From: Alsobacter sp040380755
GTDB lineage: Bacteria > Pseudomonadota > Alphaproteobacteria > Rhizobiales > Beijerinckiaceae
Length of the DNA: 27,307 bases
Reading direction: 5' to 3'
Assembly: GCA_040380755.1 (NCBI GenBank)
Contig: JBEIIL010000042.1
Location: 1-27,307, forward strand
The notes beneath the pieces are model-generated. The model searched no databases. It was given only the letters and a program-made list of their open reading frames with translations, and was not told the DNA's origin. Positions 6,587 to 14,643 of the stretch are shown here, piece after piece (within the stretch, counting starts at the first letter, position 1; the number at the start of each line of letters is the position of its first letter). Made by a program: the position numbers and the translations under genes.

Positions 6587-7471
6587 ATGCCTGTCGAGAC
6601 CCCTGCCGTCGAACGCCTGATCGACCTGCCGCTCGGCGTCGGCGAGGGCCCCACATGGGATGCAAAGGCGGGTGTGCTGTGGTTCGTCGATATCCTCGCG
6701 CCATCGCTGCTGCGCTACGTCCCGCCGACCGGGCAACTCGACGTGTTTCCGATGCCGTCGCCGATCGGCAGCATCGGGCTGGTGCCGGACGGTCGCATCC
6801 TGGTGGCGCTGAAGTCGGGCATCCACCTGTTCGACTGGCGCACCGGCGCGCTGGATTTCCTCGTTGCGCCGGAGCCCGACATGCCGGGCAACCGGCTGAA
6901 CGACGGCAAGGTCGGGCCCGATGGCCGCTTCTGGATCGGCAGCATGGACGACAGGCCCGAGAAGCAGCCGGTGGCGTCGCTCTACCGGGTCGACACGGCC
7001 GGTCGGTGCGAGCGCATGCTGGATGGGCTCACGGTCTCCAACGGGCTGGCCTGGACGCCGGATGGCCGCACGATGTTCCACTCCGACAGCCGGCAGCGGT
7101 TCGTTCAGGTGTTCGATTTCGATCCCGCCACCGGCAGCCTCGCCAACCGGCGCCGCATCCGTGACCTCTCGGAGGAGGAGGGCCGGCCGGACGGCGCCGC
7201 CGGCGATGCGGAGGGGTTCTACTGGTCCGCCGGGGTCTCGGCCGGCGTGCTCAACCGGATCGCCCCGGACGGGCGGATTGACCGCACCCTACGGATGCCG
7301 GCCGCCTCGCCGACGATGCCGTGTTTCGCCGGGCCGGAGCTGCGCACGCTCTATGTCACCAGCCTGACGACCGACCGGCTGGGATCGCGCGAGCCAGGCA
7401 CGCTGATGCGGCTCGACGCCGGCGTCGCCGGCGCCCCCGTCGCGCGCTTCGGCGAGCCCTTGTCCGTTTAG
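6587..7471 (+). CDS. SMP-30/gluconolactonase family sugar lactonase
   Basis: A 294-aa six-bladed beta-propeller lactonase that hydrolyses sugar-acid lactones to the free acids. The divalent-metal ligands of the family are visible as Glu20 (in GEGPTWD), Asn152 (in VSNGLAW) and Asp202 (in GRPDGAAGD). Asn105 (in NRLNDGK) is the substrate-side residue. The start ATG has GGAG seven bases upstream. The gene is transcribed divergently from gntR across operator 1 and ends one base before the convergent esterase gene, so it forms a single-gene unit. In context it should open the aldarolactone made by the uronate dehydrogenase encoded nearby, or an aldonolactone that feeds the IlvD/Edd dehydratase. The substrate cannot be fixed from sequence. 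Confidence 0.87.
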   Translation: MPVETPAVERLIDLPLGVGEGPTWDAKAGVLWFVDILAPSLLRYVPPTGQLDVFPMPSPIGSIGLVPDGRILVALKSGIHLFDWRTGALDFLVAPEPDMPGNRLNDGKVGPDGRFWIGSMDDRPEKQPVASLYRVDTAGRCERMLDGLTVSNGLAWTPDGRTMFHSDSRQRFVQVFDFDPATGSLANRRRIRDLSEEEGRPDGAAGDAEGFYWSAGVSAGVLNRIAPDGRIDRTLRMPAASPTMPCFAGPELRTLYVTSLTTDRLGSREPGTLMRLDAGVAGAPVARFGEPLSV

Positions 7472-7472
7472 G

Positions 7473-8426
7473 TCAGCCGGTCCGCTCGCCGGTCCACACC
7501 CGGATCGCGGCATCGAGCCCGTCGAGTTCGGGCTTCAGCACCGGCAGGTGCTGCCACCAGCCGTTGAAGCCATGCGGCATGCCCGGCACGATGCGGCTGG
7601 AGTGGCGCACACCGGCCTCCGCCATCCGCCGTGTGAACAGCGCGGCATCATCGGCCAGGGGGTCGGAGGCGGCACCAAACACCAGGGTTCGCGGCCAGCC
7701 GGCCGGCACGGGGTGGCGGGCCGGCGACAGCTCCGGATGGTCGCGCCCGAGACCCGGCGGGACATAGTGGCCGCAATAGCCCTCCAGCACCGTCCGCTCG
7801 AGCAGATAGCCGCTGCCGAAAAGGCTGGTGGACGGGCTGCTGAGGGTCAGGTCGAGCCAAGGGCTGAGCAGCACCAGCAGCCCCACCGGCGCGGGATCGC
7901 GCTTCAGCAGCCGCCGGGTCGCCGCCGCGGCGGCGCCCGCTCCGGCGCTCGAACCGACCAGCGCCAGCGCCCCCGGCGACAGGTCCGGCACGGCCCCGCC
8001 CGCGAGGGCGAGCACCGCATCCTCGACATCGTCGACAGCGGCCGGCCAGGGGTGTTCGGGCGCCAGCCGGTAGCTGATCGACACCACATTCGCCGGTACG
8101 GCTGCCGCAAACCGCCGCGCCTCGCTTTCGGTGGCGGCCACGCTGCCGACCACATAACCGCCGCCATGGACATAGATCAGCGTCGGCAGTCGTGTTCCTC
8201 CCGGCCGGATCACCCGGGCCGCCAGCGTGCCGCCGCGGGTCGGCAGGGAGACGTCCGTGATGGAGGCCACCTCCGGTGCCGGCCCTGTGAGCCGCAATGT
8301 CGACATGGCCTCGAACACGGCCCGGCTGTCGGCGAGCGACTGGGCCTCGCGCGGCGGGACACCGGTGCGCTGGCTCCAGTCAGCGATGTGCGACAGCAGG
8401 GCGCGGGCCTGGGAGTGAAGCTGCAT
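7473..8426 (-). CDS. HSL-family alpha/beta hydrolase (carboxylesterase)
   Basis: A 317-aa cytoplasmic esterase of the hormone-sensitive-lipase group. It shows the oxyanion motif HGGG (87-90), the nucleophile elbow GSSAG with Ser160, the acid Asp255 (in GAASDPLADD) and His285 (in PGMPHGF). No signal peptide is present. The start at 8426 has GAGG five bases upstream, and this ribosome site overlaps the stop codon of the preceding enolase gene, so it is translationally coupled. It is the third gene of the operon udh-enolase-esterase. Family members cleave short acyl or methyl esters. In this island it could strip acetyl or methyl ester groups from imported uronides, or hydrolyse a lactone; this role is inference. 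Confidence 0.82.
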   Translation of the reverse strand: MQLHSQARALLSHIADWSQRTGVPPREAQSLADSRAVFEAMSTLRLTGPAPEVASITDVSLPTRGGTLAARVIRPGGTRLPTLIYVHGGGYVVGSVAATESEARRFAAAVPANVVSISYRLAPEHPWPAAVDDVEDAVLALAGGAVPDLSPGALALVGSSAGAGAAAAATRRLLKRDPAPVGLLVLLSPWLDLTLSSPSTSLFGSGYLLERTVLEGYCGHYVPPGLGRDHPELSPARHPVPAGWPRTLVFGAASDPLADDAALFTRRMAEAGVRHSSRIVPGMPHGFNGWWQHLPVLKPELDGLDAAIRVWTGERTG

Positions 8427-8433
8427 GGGAACC

Positions 8434-9684
8434 TCAGAACCGGGGACGTGACGGGTTGAAGGACGGGTCGTATTTGTGCATTTCGGTCGTATCGTTGCGG
8501 GTGCGGATGCCGCAATCGAGATACTGCCGGTGCAGCCTGGCGAGCGCCGGCCGGTCGAGGCGGACGCCAAGCCCGGGTCCGGGCGGTGGTGCCAGCGTCC
8601 CGCCCGAGAAGGCGAGCTTGCCGCCCTCGATCACCTCCTCATGCTGCCACGGATAGTGGGTGTCGCACGCATAGGCGAGGTTGGGGATGGTGGCGGCCAC
8701 ATGCGTCATCGCCGCCAGGCTGATGCCCAGGTGCGAGTTCGAGTGCATCGAGATGCCGAGATCGAACACACGGCCGAACTGGGCCAGCTGCTGGGTGGCG
8801 CGCAGCCCACCCCAGTAGTGATGGTCCGACAGGATCACCTGCACGGCGCCGAGCCGCAGGGTCTTGGGAATATGGCCGAACGCGATCGTCACCATGTTGG
8901 TGGCGAGCGGCATGGGCGCGAAGCCCGTGACCTCGCCCATCTCGTCCAGCGTGCTGACCGGATCCTCCAGATACTCCAGAACGCCGGTGAGGGCCGGCAT
9001 CACCCGGCGGGTCGTCTCGACGCTCCAGCCGCCATTCGGGTCGATGCGCAGCGGCATCGTCGGGAAGGCGGCCCGCAGCGCCAGCAGCGCCTCGATCTCC
9101 ACCTCCGGCGCGAACACGCCTGCCTTCAGCTTAATCGATCCGAACCCGTGCGCGTCGATCATCTGCCGGGCCTGCGCGACGATGCCCGCAGGCGTCAGCG
9201 CCTCGCCGAACGGGTCGGCCGGGTCCGGCGCATCGCGATGCGCAGCGAAGCGGTAGAACAGATAGGCGCTGAACGCGACACGCTCACGCACGGCGCCGCC
9301 CAGCAGCGCATGCAGCGGCAGCCCTGCGGCCTGTGCCTGGAGATCGAGAAACGCCACCTCGAAGGCGCCGACCGCGGTAGCCCGCGCCTTGTCGCCCTGC
9401 GGCGGGAACACGGCACCGGTGTCGGGCGTCCCGAACGCGGCGTAGACGACCCGCGTCAATCCGTTGAGATCATGCGGATCGAGGCCGACCAGCCCCGGCT
9501 GCACCCGGTCGAGATCCGCCAGGGTGGCAAGGTCACCATAGCTTTCGCCCAGCCCGATCCGGCCGTCCTCGGTCTCCACCTCGATGATCGACCGCAGCGC
9601 GAAGGGCTCGTGCACGCCCGAAACATTCAGCAGCGGCGGATCACGGAACGCGATGGGGGTGACGCGGACGTCAGCGATGCGCAC
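8434..9684 (-). CDS. Enolase-superfamily dehydratase, glucarate dehydratase-like
   Basis: A 416-aa acid-sugar dehydratase of the GlucD branch. The catalytic bases sit in IKLKAG (Lys185, Lys187). The magnesium ligands are Asp215 (DPNGGW, with Asn217), Glu240 (LEDP) and Asn263 (ATNM). The Asp287-His314 dyad lies in SDHHYWGG and MHSNSH. Asn as third ligand and the HSNSH sequence separate GlucD-type enzymes from mandelate racemase and galactonate dehydratase. It should abstract the proton next to the carboxylate of D-glucarate or a related aldarate and form 5-keto-4-deoxyglucarate. Translation starts at a GTG with GGAGG seven bases upstream, two bases after the uronate dehydrogenase stop codon. 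It forms a tight operon with udh upstream and the esterase downstream. GlucD-related proteins of low activity also exist, so the true substrate is not certain. Confidence 0.88.
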   Translation of the reverse strand: MRIADVRVTPIAFRDPPLLNVSGVHEPFALRSIIEVETEDGRIGLGESYGDLATLADLDRVQPGLVGLDPHDLNGLTRVVYAAFGTPDTGAVFPPQGDKARATAVGAFEVAFLDLQAQAAGLPLHALLGGAVRERVAFSAYLFYRFAAHRDAPDPADPFGEALTPAGIVAQARQMIDAHGFGSIKLKAGVFAPEVEIEALLALRAAFPTMPLRIDPNGGWSVETTRRVMPALTGVLEYLEDPVSTLDEMGEVTGFAPMPLATNMVTIAFGHIPKTLRLGAVQVILSDHHYWGGLRATQQLAQFGRVFDLGISMHSNSHLGISLAAMTHVAATIPNLAYACDTHYPWQHEEVIEGGKLAFSGGTLAPPPGPGLGVRLDRPALARLHRQYLDCGIRTRNDTTEMHKYDPSFNPSRPRF

Positions 9685-9686
9685 CC

Positions 9687-10499
9687 TCAGCCCTCCGCCG
9701 GCGGAATCGCCCGGCCCGCATACTCGATGGAGCAGAACGGACCGCCCTGGAAATGCAGCGCGACGGCGTCCTGCGTCACCTGCGCCTCGCCGGCCATGGC
9801 TGCCTCGGTGTGGTCCTCGGACCGGTCCTGCGGCGCGTAGCCGAGCCGGTAGGCGGCGGAATTGTCGTACCAGCAGGCGGAATTGTTGGAGACGCCATAG
9901 ACGATGTCGCAGTGGATGTCGGGATGCTCGAGCCCCAGGATCATCAACTGCGCGAGATCGCGCCGGCTCACCCAGATCGCCAGCGCGCGCGCCGTGCCCG
10001 GCACCTCGGCGGCATTGCCGATGCGGATGTTGAGCGTGGTCACGCCGTACTTGTCGGCATAGAGCGCGCTCACCGCCTCGCCCCAGCTTTTGCTGAGCCC
10101 GTAGCGGCTGTCCGGGCGCGGCAGCGCCGTGTCGTCGATGCGCTCGGTCCGCGGATAGAAGCCGACGGCATGGTTGCTGGATCCGAACACGATCCGCTTC
10201 GCGCCATGCCGCCGCGCCGCCTCATAGACATTCCACGTGCCCACCACATTGGCGTGCAGGATCACCTCGAACGACGCCTCGACCGGCATGGCGGCCAGAT
10301 GGATGACGCCATCGATGCCCTGCATCGCCGCCTCCACCGCGGCCATGTCGGCGATATCGCCGGTCACCGCCTCCTCGCCCGGCGCCAGATCGGTGATCGC
10401 CGTCTGGTCGAACAGGCGGATCAGTCCGTAGCGGCCGGCGAGGTCGGCGCGCAGCCGTCCCCCGACATGGCCGGCGGCGCCGGTAATGAGGATGTTCAT
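9687..10499 (-). CDS. udh: Uronate dehydrogenase (SDR, NAD-dependent)
   Basis: A 270-aa extended short-chain dehydrogenase. The Rossmann motif GAAGHVG is at residues 7-13, Asp31 after the second strand predicts NAD preference, and the catalytic residues are Ser107/Ser108 with Tyr133 and Lys137 (YGLSK). Segments such as RIVFGSSNHAVGFYP and GVSNNSACWYDNS closely resemble, from memory, the characterised uronate dehydrogenase of Agrobacterium. That enzyme oxidises galacturonate and glucuronate to aldaro-lactones. The start ATG at 10499 was chosen by the conserved N-terminus MNILITGAAG and GGGAG nine bases upstream; the open frame extends 42 codons further but through the promoter region. It is the first gene of the leftward operon and faces the aldose epimerase gene across the second operator. 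Confidence 0.85.
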   Translation of the reverse strand: MNILITGAAGHVGGRLRADLAGRYGLIRLFDQTAITDLAPGEEAVTGDIADMAAVEAAMQGIDGVIHLAAMPVEASFEVILHANVVGTWNVYEAARRHGAKRIVFGSSNHAVGFYPRTERIDDTALPRPDSRYGLSKSWGEAVSALYADKYGVTTLNIRIGNAAEVPGTARALAIWVSRRDLAQLMILGLEHPDIHCDIVYGVSNNSACWYDNSAAYRLGYAPQDRSEDHTEAAMAGEAQVTQDAVALHFQGGPFCSIEYAGRAIPPAEG

Positions 10500-10603
10500 C
10501 GGCGTTATCTCCCGCACGCGCCCGGAATCACTCCGGTTCGGTCGCACAATGGCAAGGTTCGGTGCCGCCGGGAAGGTGCCCGCGCCGCGGTTCGCAGGGT
10601 GGT

Positions 10604-10633
10604 TTGACAACTCGGCGGGCGCCACCCTAGGGT
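10604..10633 (+). promoter_or_regulatory. Promoter of the epimerase-transporter operon
   Basis: A perfect TTGACA (10604-10609) and TAGGGT (10628-10633) are 18 bp apart. Transcription should begin near 10640, inside operator 2. A perfect 12-bp palindrome CACCCTAGGGTG (10623-10634) covers the -10 element and may be a second regulator site. Confidence 0.6.
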
Positions 10634-10637
10634 GAGA

Positions 10638-10651
10638 TCTGAAATATCAAA
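10638..10651. promoter_or_regulatory. Operator 2 (probable GntR site)
   Basis: TCTGAAATATCAAA matches operator 1 (TTTGATATATCAAA) at 12 of 14 positions, with the right half-site fully conserved. It overlaps the predicted transcription start of the epimerase-transporter operon, a typical repressor position. It also lies upstream of the leftward udh operon. Confidence 0.7.
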
Positions 10652-10670
10652 TTCCAGATGGAGCGCAAGT

Positions 10671-11561
10671 TTGGGAGCGGCCGTACGCCACGACGGTGCC
10701 GATGCGGTGTTCGCGGCCGGCGCCATGCGTATGGTGCTGCGCCCGTCCGCCGGGGGCCGGATCGCGGCCCTCTGGCGCGACGACGACGGCGTCCGCCGCG
10801 ACATCCTCGTGCCGATGCTGCCCAGACCCTTTGACCCCGCAAACTGGCCCAAGGCCGGCTGTTATCCGCTGCTGCCGTTCTCGAACCGGATTCGCGACGC
10901 GGTTTTCACCGTCGACGGGACGGTCGTCCGCCTGCCCGCCCATCCGCCGGGACCGCATGCGCTGCATGGCTTTAGCCAGCGCCGGCCCTGGACGCTTCAC
11001 GAGGCACCGGCCGGGCCGGTCATGCGCTTCGAGCACGACGCCGACGCCTGGCCCTGGACCTTTGCCGCCGAGCAGCGGCTGGTGCTGGATGCCGACGGGC
11101 TGACCCTCACACTGTGGGTCCAGAACCGCGCCGCCACGGCGATGCCGCTTGGCCTGGGCTTCCATCCCTATCTGGCGGCCGCGCCCGGCGACCGGGTCCG
11201 ATTCGCGGTGGCGGCCGAATGGGACGTCGACGCGGACTTCATCGCTACGGCGCCGGGAACAGCCCCTGTGCGCCACGATGCGCCGCTCGGCACGGAGCCC
11301 GTGACCCGCTACTGCGCCGGGTGGGAGGGCACCGCGACATTGTTGCGGCCAGGCGCAGCGCCGGTTTCGGTGACGGCGGAGGCTCCGCTCGATCATCTCG
11401 TCTTCCACGTTCCGCCCGGTGGTGCTTATCTGTGCGTCGAGCCGGTAAGCCACGTCGCCGACGCGTTCAATCTCGCCGCCCGCGGCGTGGCCGGAACGGG
11501 TCATCGCATGCTTGCCCCGGGCGAGGAGGTCACCGCCTCTATGCGCATCGGAACGGGCTGA
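10671..11561 (+). CDS. Aldose 1-epimerase (GalM-like) family protein
   Basis: A mutarotase-fold protein of about 296 aa. Recognisable segments are the N-terminal GGRIAALW, a CYPLLPFSNRI motif (arginine-containing substrate loop), an HALHGF motif with the catalytic-type histidines, GLGFHPYL, and a C-terminal CVEPVSHVADAFN (glutamate general base). These match bacterial aldose 1-epimerases, which interconvert the alpha and beta anomers of sugars. The start is a judgement. An in-frame GTG exists at 10632, but it lies in the promoter and would translate operator 2. A TTG at 10671 has GGAG seven bases upstream and suits the promoter layout, so I prefer it. It is the first gene of the operon that continues with the ABC importer, 66 bp downstream. 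The likely role is to supply the correct uronate or aldose anomer to the dehydrogenase. Confidence 0.8.
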   Translation: MGAAVRHDGADAVFAAGAMRMVLRPSAGGRIAALWRDDDGVRRDILVPMLPRPFDPANWPKAGCYPLLPFSNRIRDAVFTVDGTVVRLPAHPPGPHALHGFSQRRPWTLHEAPAGPVMRFEHDADAWPWTFAAEQRLVLDADGLTLTLWVQNRAATAMPLGLGFHPYLAAAPGDRVRFAVAAEWDVDADFIATAPGTAPVRHDAPLGTEPVTRYCAGWEGTATLLRPGAAPVSVTAEAPLDHLVFHVPPGGAYLCVEPVSHVADAFNLAARGVAGTGHRMLAPGEEVTASMRIGTG

Positions 11562-11627
11562 ACAGCCGCCGTCCTGGCGCCGCGGGGCGCACCGGGCCGG
11601 GGACATAAACGTCGAGGGAGGATTGAG

Positions 11628-13595
11628 ATGACGGATCGACAGGACAAGTCAGGTCGCGGTCTGCCGCGCCGGACAGTATTGCAGGGCTTTGCCGGAGCCG
11701 CCGCCCTGGCCGCCGCCCAGGCGGCTGCTGGCCGCCCGGCCTTCGCCCAGGCCGCCGCCAAGGAGGCGCCGGCGCTCGCCAAGCTCGTGCAGGAGGGCAA
11801 GCTGCCGCCGCTCGCCGAGCGTCTGCCGGCGAGCCCCATGGTGGTGACCCCGCACGAGAAGGTGGGCACCTATGGCGGCGCGCTGCGCCGCGGCCTGCGC
11901 GGGTCGGCCGACCACAACGGCATCCTGCGCATGGTCGGCAACCAGGGCCTGGTGCGCTGGAACCTCGGCTTCACGCAGGTCGAGCCCAACGTCGCCGAAC
12001 GCTGGACGGTCAACGCCGACTCGACCGAATTCACCTTCTTCCTGCGCAAGGGCATGAAGTGGTCGGACGGCAAGCCGTTCACGGCCGATGACGTCGTCTT
12101 CGCCATCGAGGACGTGTCGAAGAACACCGAGCTCTACAAGGCGACGCCGTCGCCGCTGGTCATCGCCGGCAAGCCGGCCGTCGTCACCAAGGTCGACGAC
12201 TCGACCGTGAAATTCACCTTCGCCACGCCCTACGCCATGTTCCTCGAGCAGATGGCGACGCCGCTCGGCCAGCATCCGACGCTGTTCCCCAAGCACTATT
12301 GCAGCCAGTTCGTGCCCAAGTACAATCCGGCGGTTGCCGATGCGGCCAAGGCCGCCAACATGTCCGACTGGGCGGCGTTGTTCCGGTCCAAGTGCGGCGA
12401 CATCGAGATCCCGGCGCGCTGGGGCAACGCCGACAAGCCGACCATTGACCCCTGGGTCGTGCGCGAGGCCTACACGGGCGGCACGACGCGCGTCACCATG
12501 GAGCGCAACCCCTATTTTTGGCAGGTCGACTCGGCTGGCGCCCAGCTGCCCTACATCGATCGGGTGACCTTCTCGATCTCGCAGGACGTCGAGTCGCTGA
12601 TGCTCGATGCGGTCTCCGGCCGGCTCGACATCCAGGACCGCCATATCGACACGCTGCAGAACAAGCCGACCCTGTCGCAGAACATGCAGAAGGGCAACTA
12701 TCGGCTGGTCGAACTGGTCGCCTCCGGCGCCCAGCAGTGCCAGATCTACCTGAACATCACCCACAAGGACCCGAAGATGCGGGAGATGTTCGCCAACAAG
12801 GAGTTTCGCCAGGCGCTGTCTCTCGGCATGAACCGCAAGGAGATCATCGATCTCGTCTATCTGGGCCAGTCGGAGCCCTACCAGACGGGGCCGCGTCCGG
12901 GGCATCCCTGGTACCATGAGAAGCTGTCGCGCCAGTTCACCGATCACGACGCCAAGCAGGCCAACGCCATTCTCGACCGGCTCGGCTATGCCAAGAAGGA
13001 CGGGCAGGGCTTCCGGCTGCGTCCGGACGGCCAGAAGATCTTCTTCGCCGTCGACGTGATTCCGACCCTTTATCCGGATCTCGTCGATACGCTTGAGCTG
13101 GTGCGCCGGCACTGGGCGGAGATCGGCGTCGACATGAAGGTCAACACCATCGAGCGCGCTCTCTACTATACGCGCGGCGACAACAACGACCATGACGCGG
13201 CCGTGTGGCCCGGTCCCGGCGGTCTCGACCCGGTCCTCGACGCCCGCGACTATCTCGCCCAGCATCCCCAGGGCTCGCGCTACGCGATTCCGTGGACGCT
13301 CTGGTACGTGTCGAACGGCAGGGACGGACAGGAGCCCCCCGAGAGCCAGAAGCGCCGCATGAAGCTGTTCGATGACGCTCGCGCCACCTCCGACCTGGTC
13401 AAGCGCGCTGCTATCATGAAAGAGATCTTCGACCTCTGCGCCGATAGCTTCGAGACGATTGGCGTCTGCTTGGCTGTCAACAATTTTGGCGTGGTCAAGA
13501 CCAACCTGAAGAACGTGCCGCAGAAGTATCCGAACTCCTGGTCCTGGCCGAACCCCGGCCCGGCCATGCCGCAGCAGTTCTACTTCCAGACCTGA
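11628..13595 (+). CDS. ABC importer substrate-binding protein, SBP_bac_5 (Opp/Dpp) family, Tat signal
   Basis: A 655-aa periplasmic binding protein of cluster C (peptide/nickel/oligosaccharide type). The N-terminus has a twin-arginine signal (GLPRRTVLQG, Arg14-Arg15) followed by an Ala-rich hydrophobic core and a likely cleavage site AFA/QA near residue 40, so it may be exported folded. The family core WSDGKPFTADDVVFAIEDV is clear around residues 145-163, and the C-terminal lobe contains KEFRQALSLGMNRKEII. At 655 aa it is longer than DppA or OppA (about 510-540 aa). This length is seen in family members that sit beside carbohydrate-catabolic genes. The start has GGAGG six bases upstream. With only sugar-acid enzymes around it, the ligand is more likely a sugar acid or oligosaccharide than a peptide, but this is context inference. 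Confidence 0.88.
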   Translation: MTDRQDKSGRGLPRRTVLQGFAGAAALAAAQAAAGRPAFAQAAAKEAPALAKLVQEGKLPPLAERLPASPMVVTPHEKVGTYGGALRRGLRGSADHNGILRMVGNQGLVRWNLGFTQVEPNVAERWTVNADSTEFTFFLRKGMKWSDGKPFTADDVVFAIEDVSKNTELYKATPSPLVIAGKPAVVTKVDDSTVKFTFATPYAMFLEQMATPLGQHPTLFPKHYCSQFVPKYNPAVADAAKAANMSDWAALFRSKCGDIEIPARWGNADKPTIDPWVVREAYTGGTTRVTMERNPYFWQVDSAGAQLPYIDRVTFSISQDVESLMLDAVSGRLDIQDRHIDTLQNKPTLSQNMQKGNYRLVELVASGAQQCQIYLNITHKDPKMREMFANKEFRQALSLGMNRKEIIDLVYLGQSEPYQTGPRPGHPWYHEKLSRQFTDHDAKQANAILDRLGYAKKDGQGFRLRPDGQKIFFAVDVIPTLYPDLVDTLELVRRHWAEIGVDMKVNTIERALYYTRGDNNDHDAAVWPGPGGLDPVLDARDYLAQHPQGSRYAIPWTLWYVSNGRDGQEPPESQKRRMKLFDDARATSDLVKRAAIMKEIFDLCADSFETIGVCLAVNNFGVVKTNLKNVPQKYPNSWSWPNPGPAMPQQFYFQT

Positions 13596-13653
13596 CCACT
13601 CCGCGCCCCGGGCCCGTCGGGTCCGGGGCGCCCGTCCACCAACCGGTCAGTTT

Positions 13654-14640
13654 ATGTTCCGCTTCATCCTCAAGCGCCTGCTCTGGATGATCCCGTCCCT
13701 GACGGTGATCAGCTTCCTGTCTTTCGTGCTGATCCAGCTGCCGCCGGGCGACTACGTCACGACCTACATCGCCACGCTTGCAGCCTCCAACGAGGTGGTC
13801 GACCAGAACCAGGCGGCCGAGCTCCGCCAGCGCTTTGGTCTCGACCAGCCGATGATCGTCCAGTACTGGAAATGGATCACCGGCATCGTCCTGCGCGGCG
13901 ATTTCGGCCTCAGCTTTGAGTGGCAGCAGCCGGTCAGCGAGCTAATCTGGGAGCGCATGGCGCTGACGCTGGTGCTGACCTTCTCGACCCTGCTTGCCAC
14001 CTGGGGGCTGGCGCTGCCGATCGGCATCTATTCGGCGGTGCGCAAGTATTCGATCGGCGACTATGTCGCCACCTTCTTCAGCTTTCTCGGCCTCGCCATC
14101 CCGAGCTTCCTGCTGGCGCTGGTGCTCATGTACTTCGCCGCGGTGGAGTGGGGGCAGGAGGTCGGCGGCCTGTTCTCCGAACAGTACCTCACCGCCCCGT
14201 GGAGCCTCGGCAAGGTCTGGGACCTGATCACCCATCTGTGGATCCCGGTCATCATTCTGGCAGTGTCGGGCACTGCCAGCCTGATCCGGGTGATGCGCGC
14301 CAACATGCTCGACGAGCTGAACCGCGCCTATGTGACGACGGCGCGCGCCAAGGGCCTCAGCGAGTTCCGGCTGCTGATCAAGTACCCGGTCCGCCTTGCC
14401 CTCAACCCGTTCATCTCGACCATCGCTTGGCTGCTGCCCAACCTCGTCTCCGGCTCGATCATCGTCGCCATCGTGCTCAGCCTGCCGACCGCCGGGCCGC
14501 TGCTGCTGCAGTCGCTGATGAGCCAGGACATGTATCTGGCGGGCGCCTTCATCCTGCTGATCTGCACGCTGACGCTCGTCGGCTCGCTCATCAGCGACAT
14601 TCTGCTCGCGCTGGTCGATCCGCGCATCCGGCTGGAGTAG
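13654..14640 (+). CDS. ABC importer permease, DppB/OppB type
   Basis: A 328-aa inner-membrane permease with about six transmembrane segments. The N-terminus MFRFILKRLLWMIPSLTVISFLSF is the standard first helix of this family. The cytoplasmic EAA loop that docks to the ATPase reads TTARAKGLSEFRLLIKYPVR at about residues 227-246. It follows the binding-protein gene by 58 bp and is separated from the second permease by 3 bp. It forms one half of the heterodimeric channel of the importer. The ribosome site is weak, so the start rests on the conserved N-terminus. Confidence 0.9.
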   Translation: MFRFILKRLLWMIPSLTVISFLSFVLIQLPPGDYVTTYIATLAASNEVVDQNQAAELRQRFGLDQPMIVQYWKWITGIVLRGDFGLSFEWQQPVSELIWERMALTLVLTFSTLLATWGLALPIGIYSAVRKYSIGDYVATFFSFLGLAIPSFLLALVLMYFAAVEWGQEVGGLFSEQYLTAPWSLGKVWDLITHLWIPVIILAVSGTASLIRVMRANMLDELNRAYVTTARAKGLSEFRLLIKYPVRLALNPFISTIAWLLPNLVSGSIIVAIVLSLPTAGPLLLQSLMSQDMYLAGAFILLICTLTLVGSLISDILLALVDPRIRLE

Positions 14641-14643
14641 CCC

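Noticed and set aside
6478..6654. Longer N-terminus of the GntR regulator starting at 6564, 6588 or 6654
   Set aside because: These would translate through the promoter and palindromic operator and, for the longest two, overlap the lactonase gene. The GTG at 6477 has GGGAG at the right distance and gives a normal GntR N-terminus.
10632..10670. GTG at 10632 as start of the aldose epimerase
   Set aside because: It falls within the -10 element and would place operator 2 in coding sequence. A TTG at 10671 has a correctly spaced ribosome site downstream of the predicted transcription start.
11649..13265. Long open frame (538 codons) antisense to the substrate-binding protein
   Set aside because: It is a mirror of codon bias on the opposite strand, with no family similarity and repetitive Arg/Gly/Leu/Asp composition.
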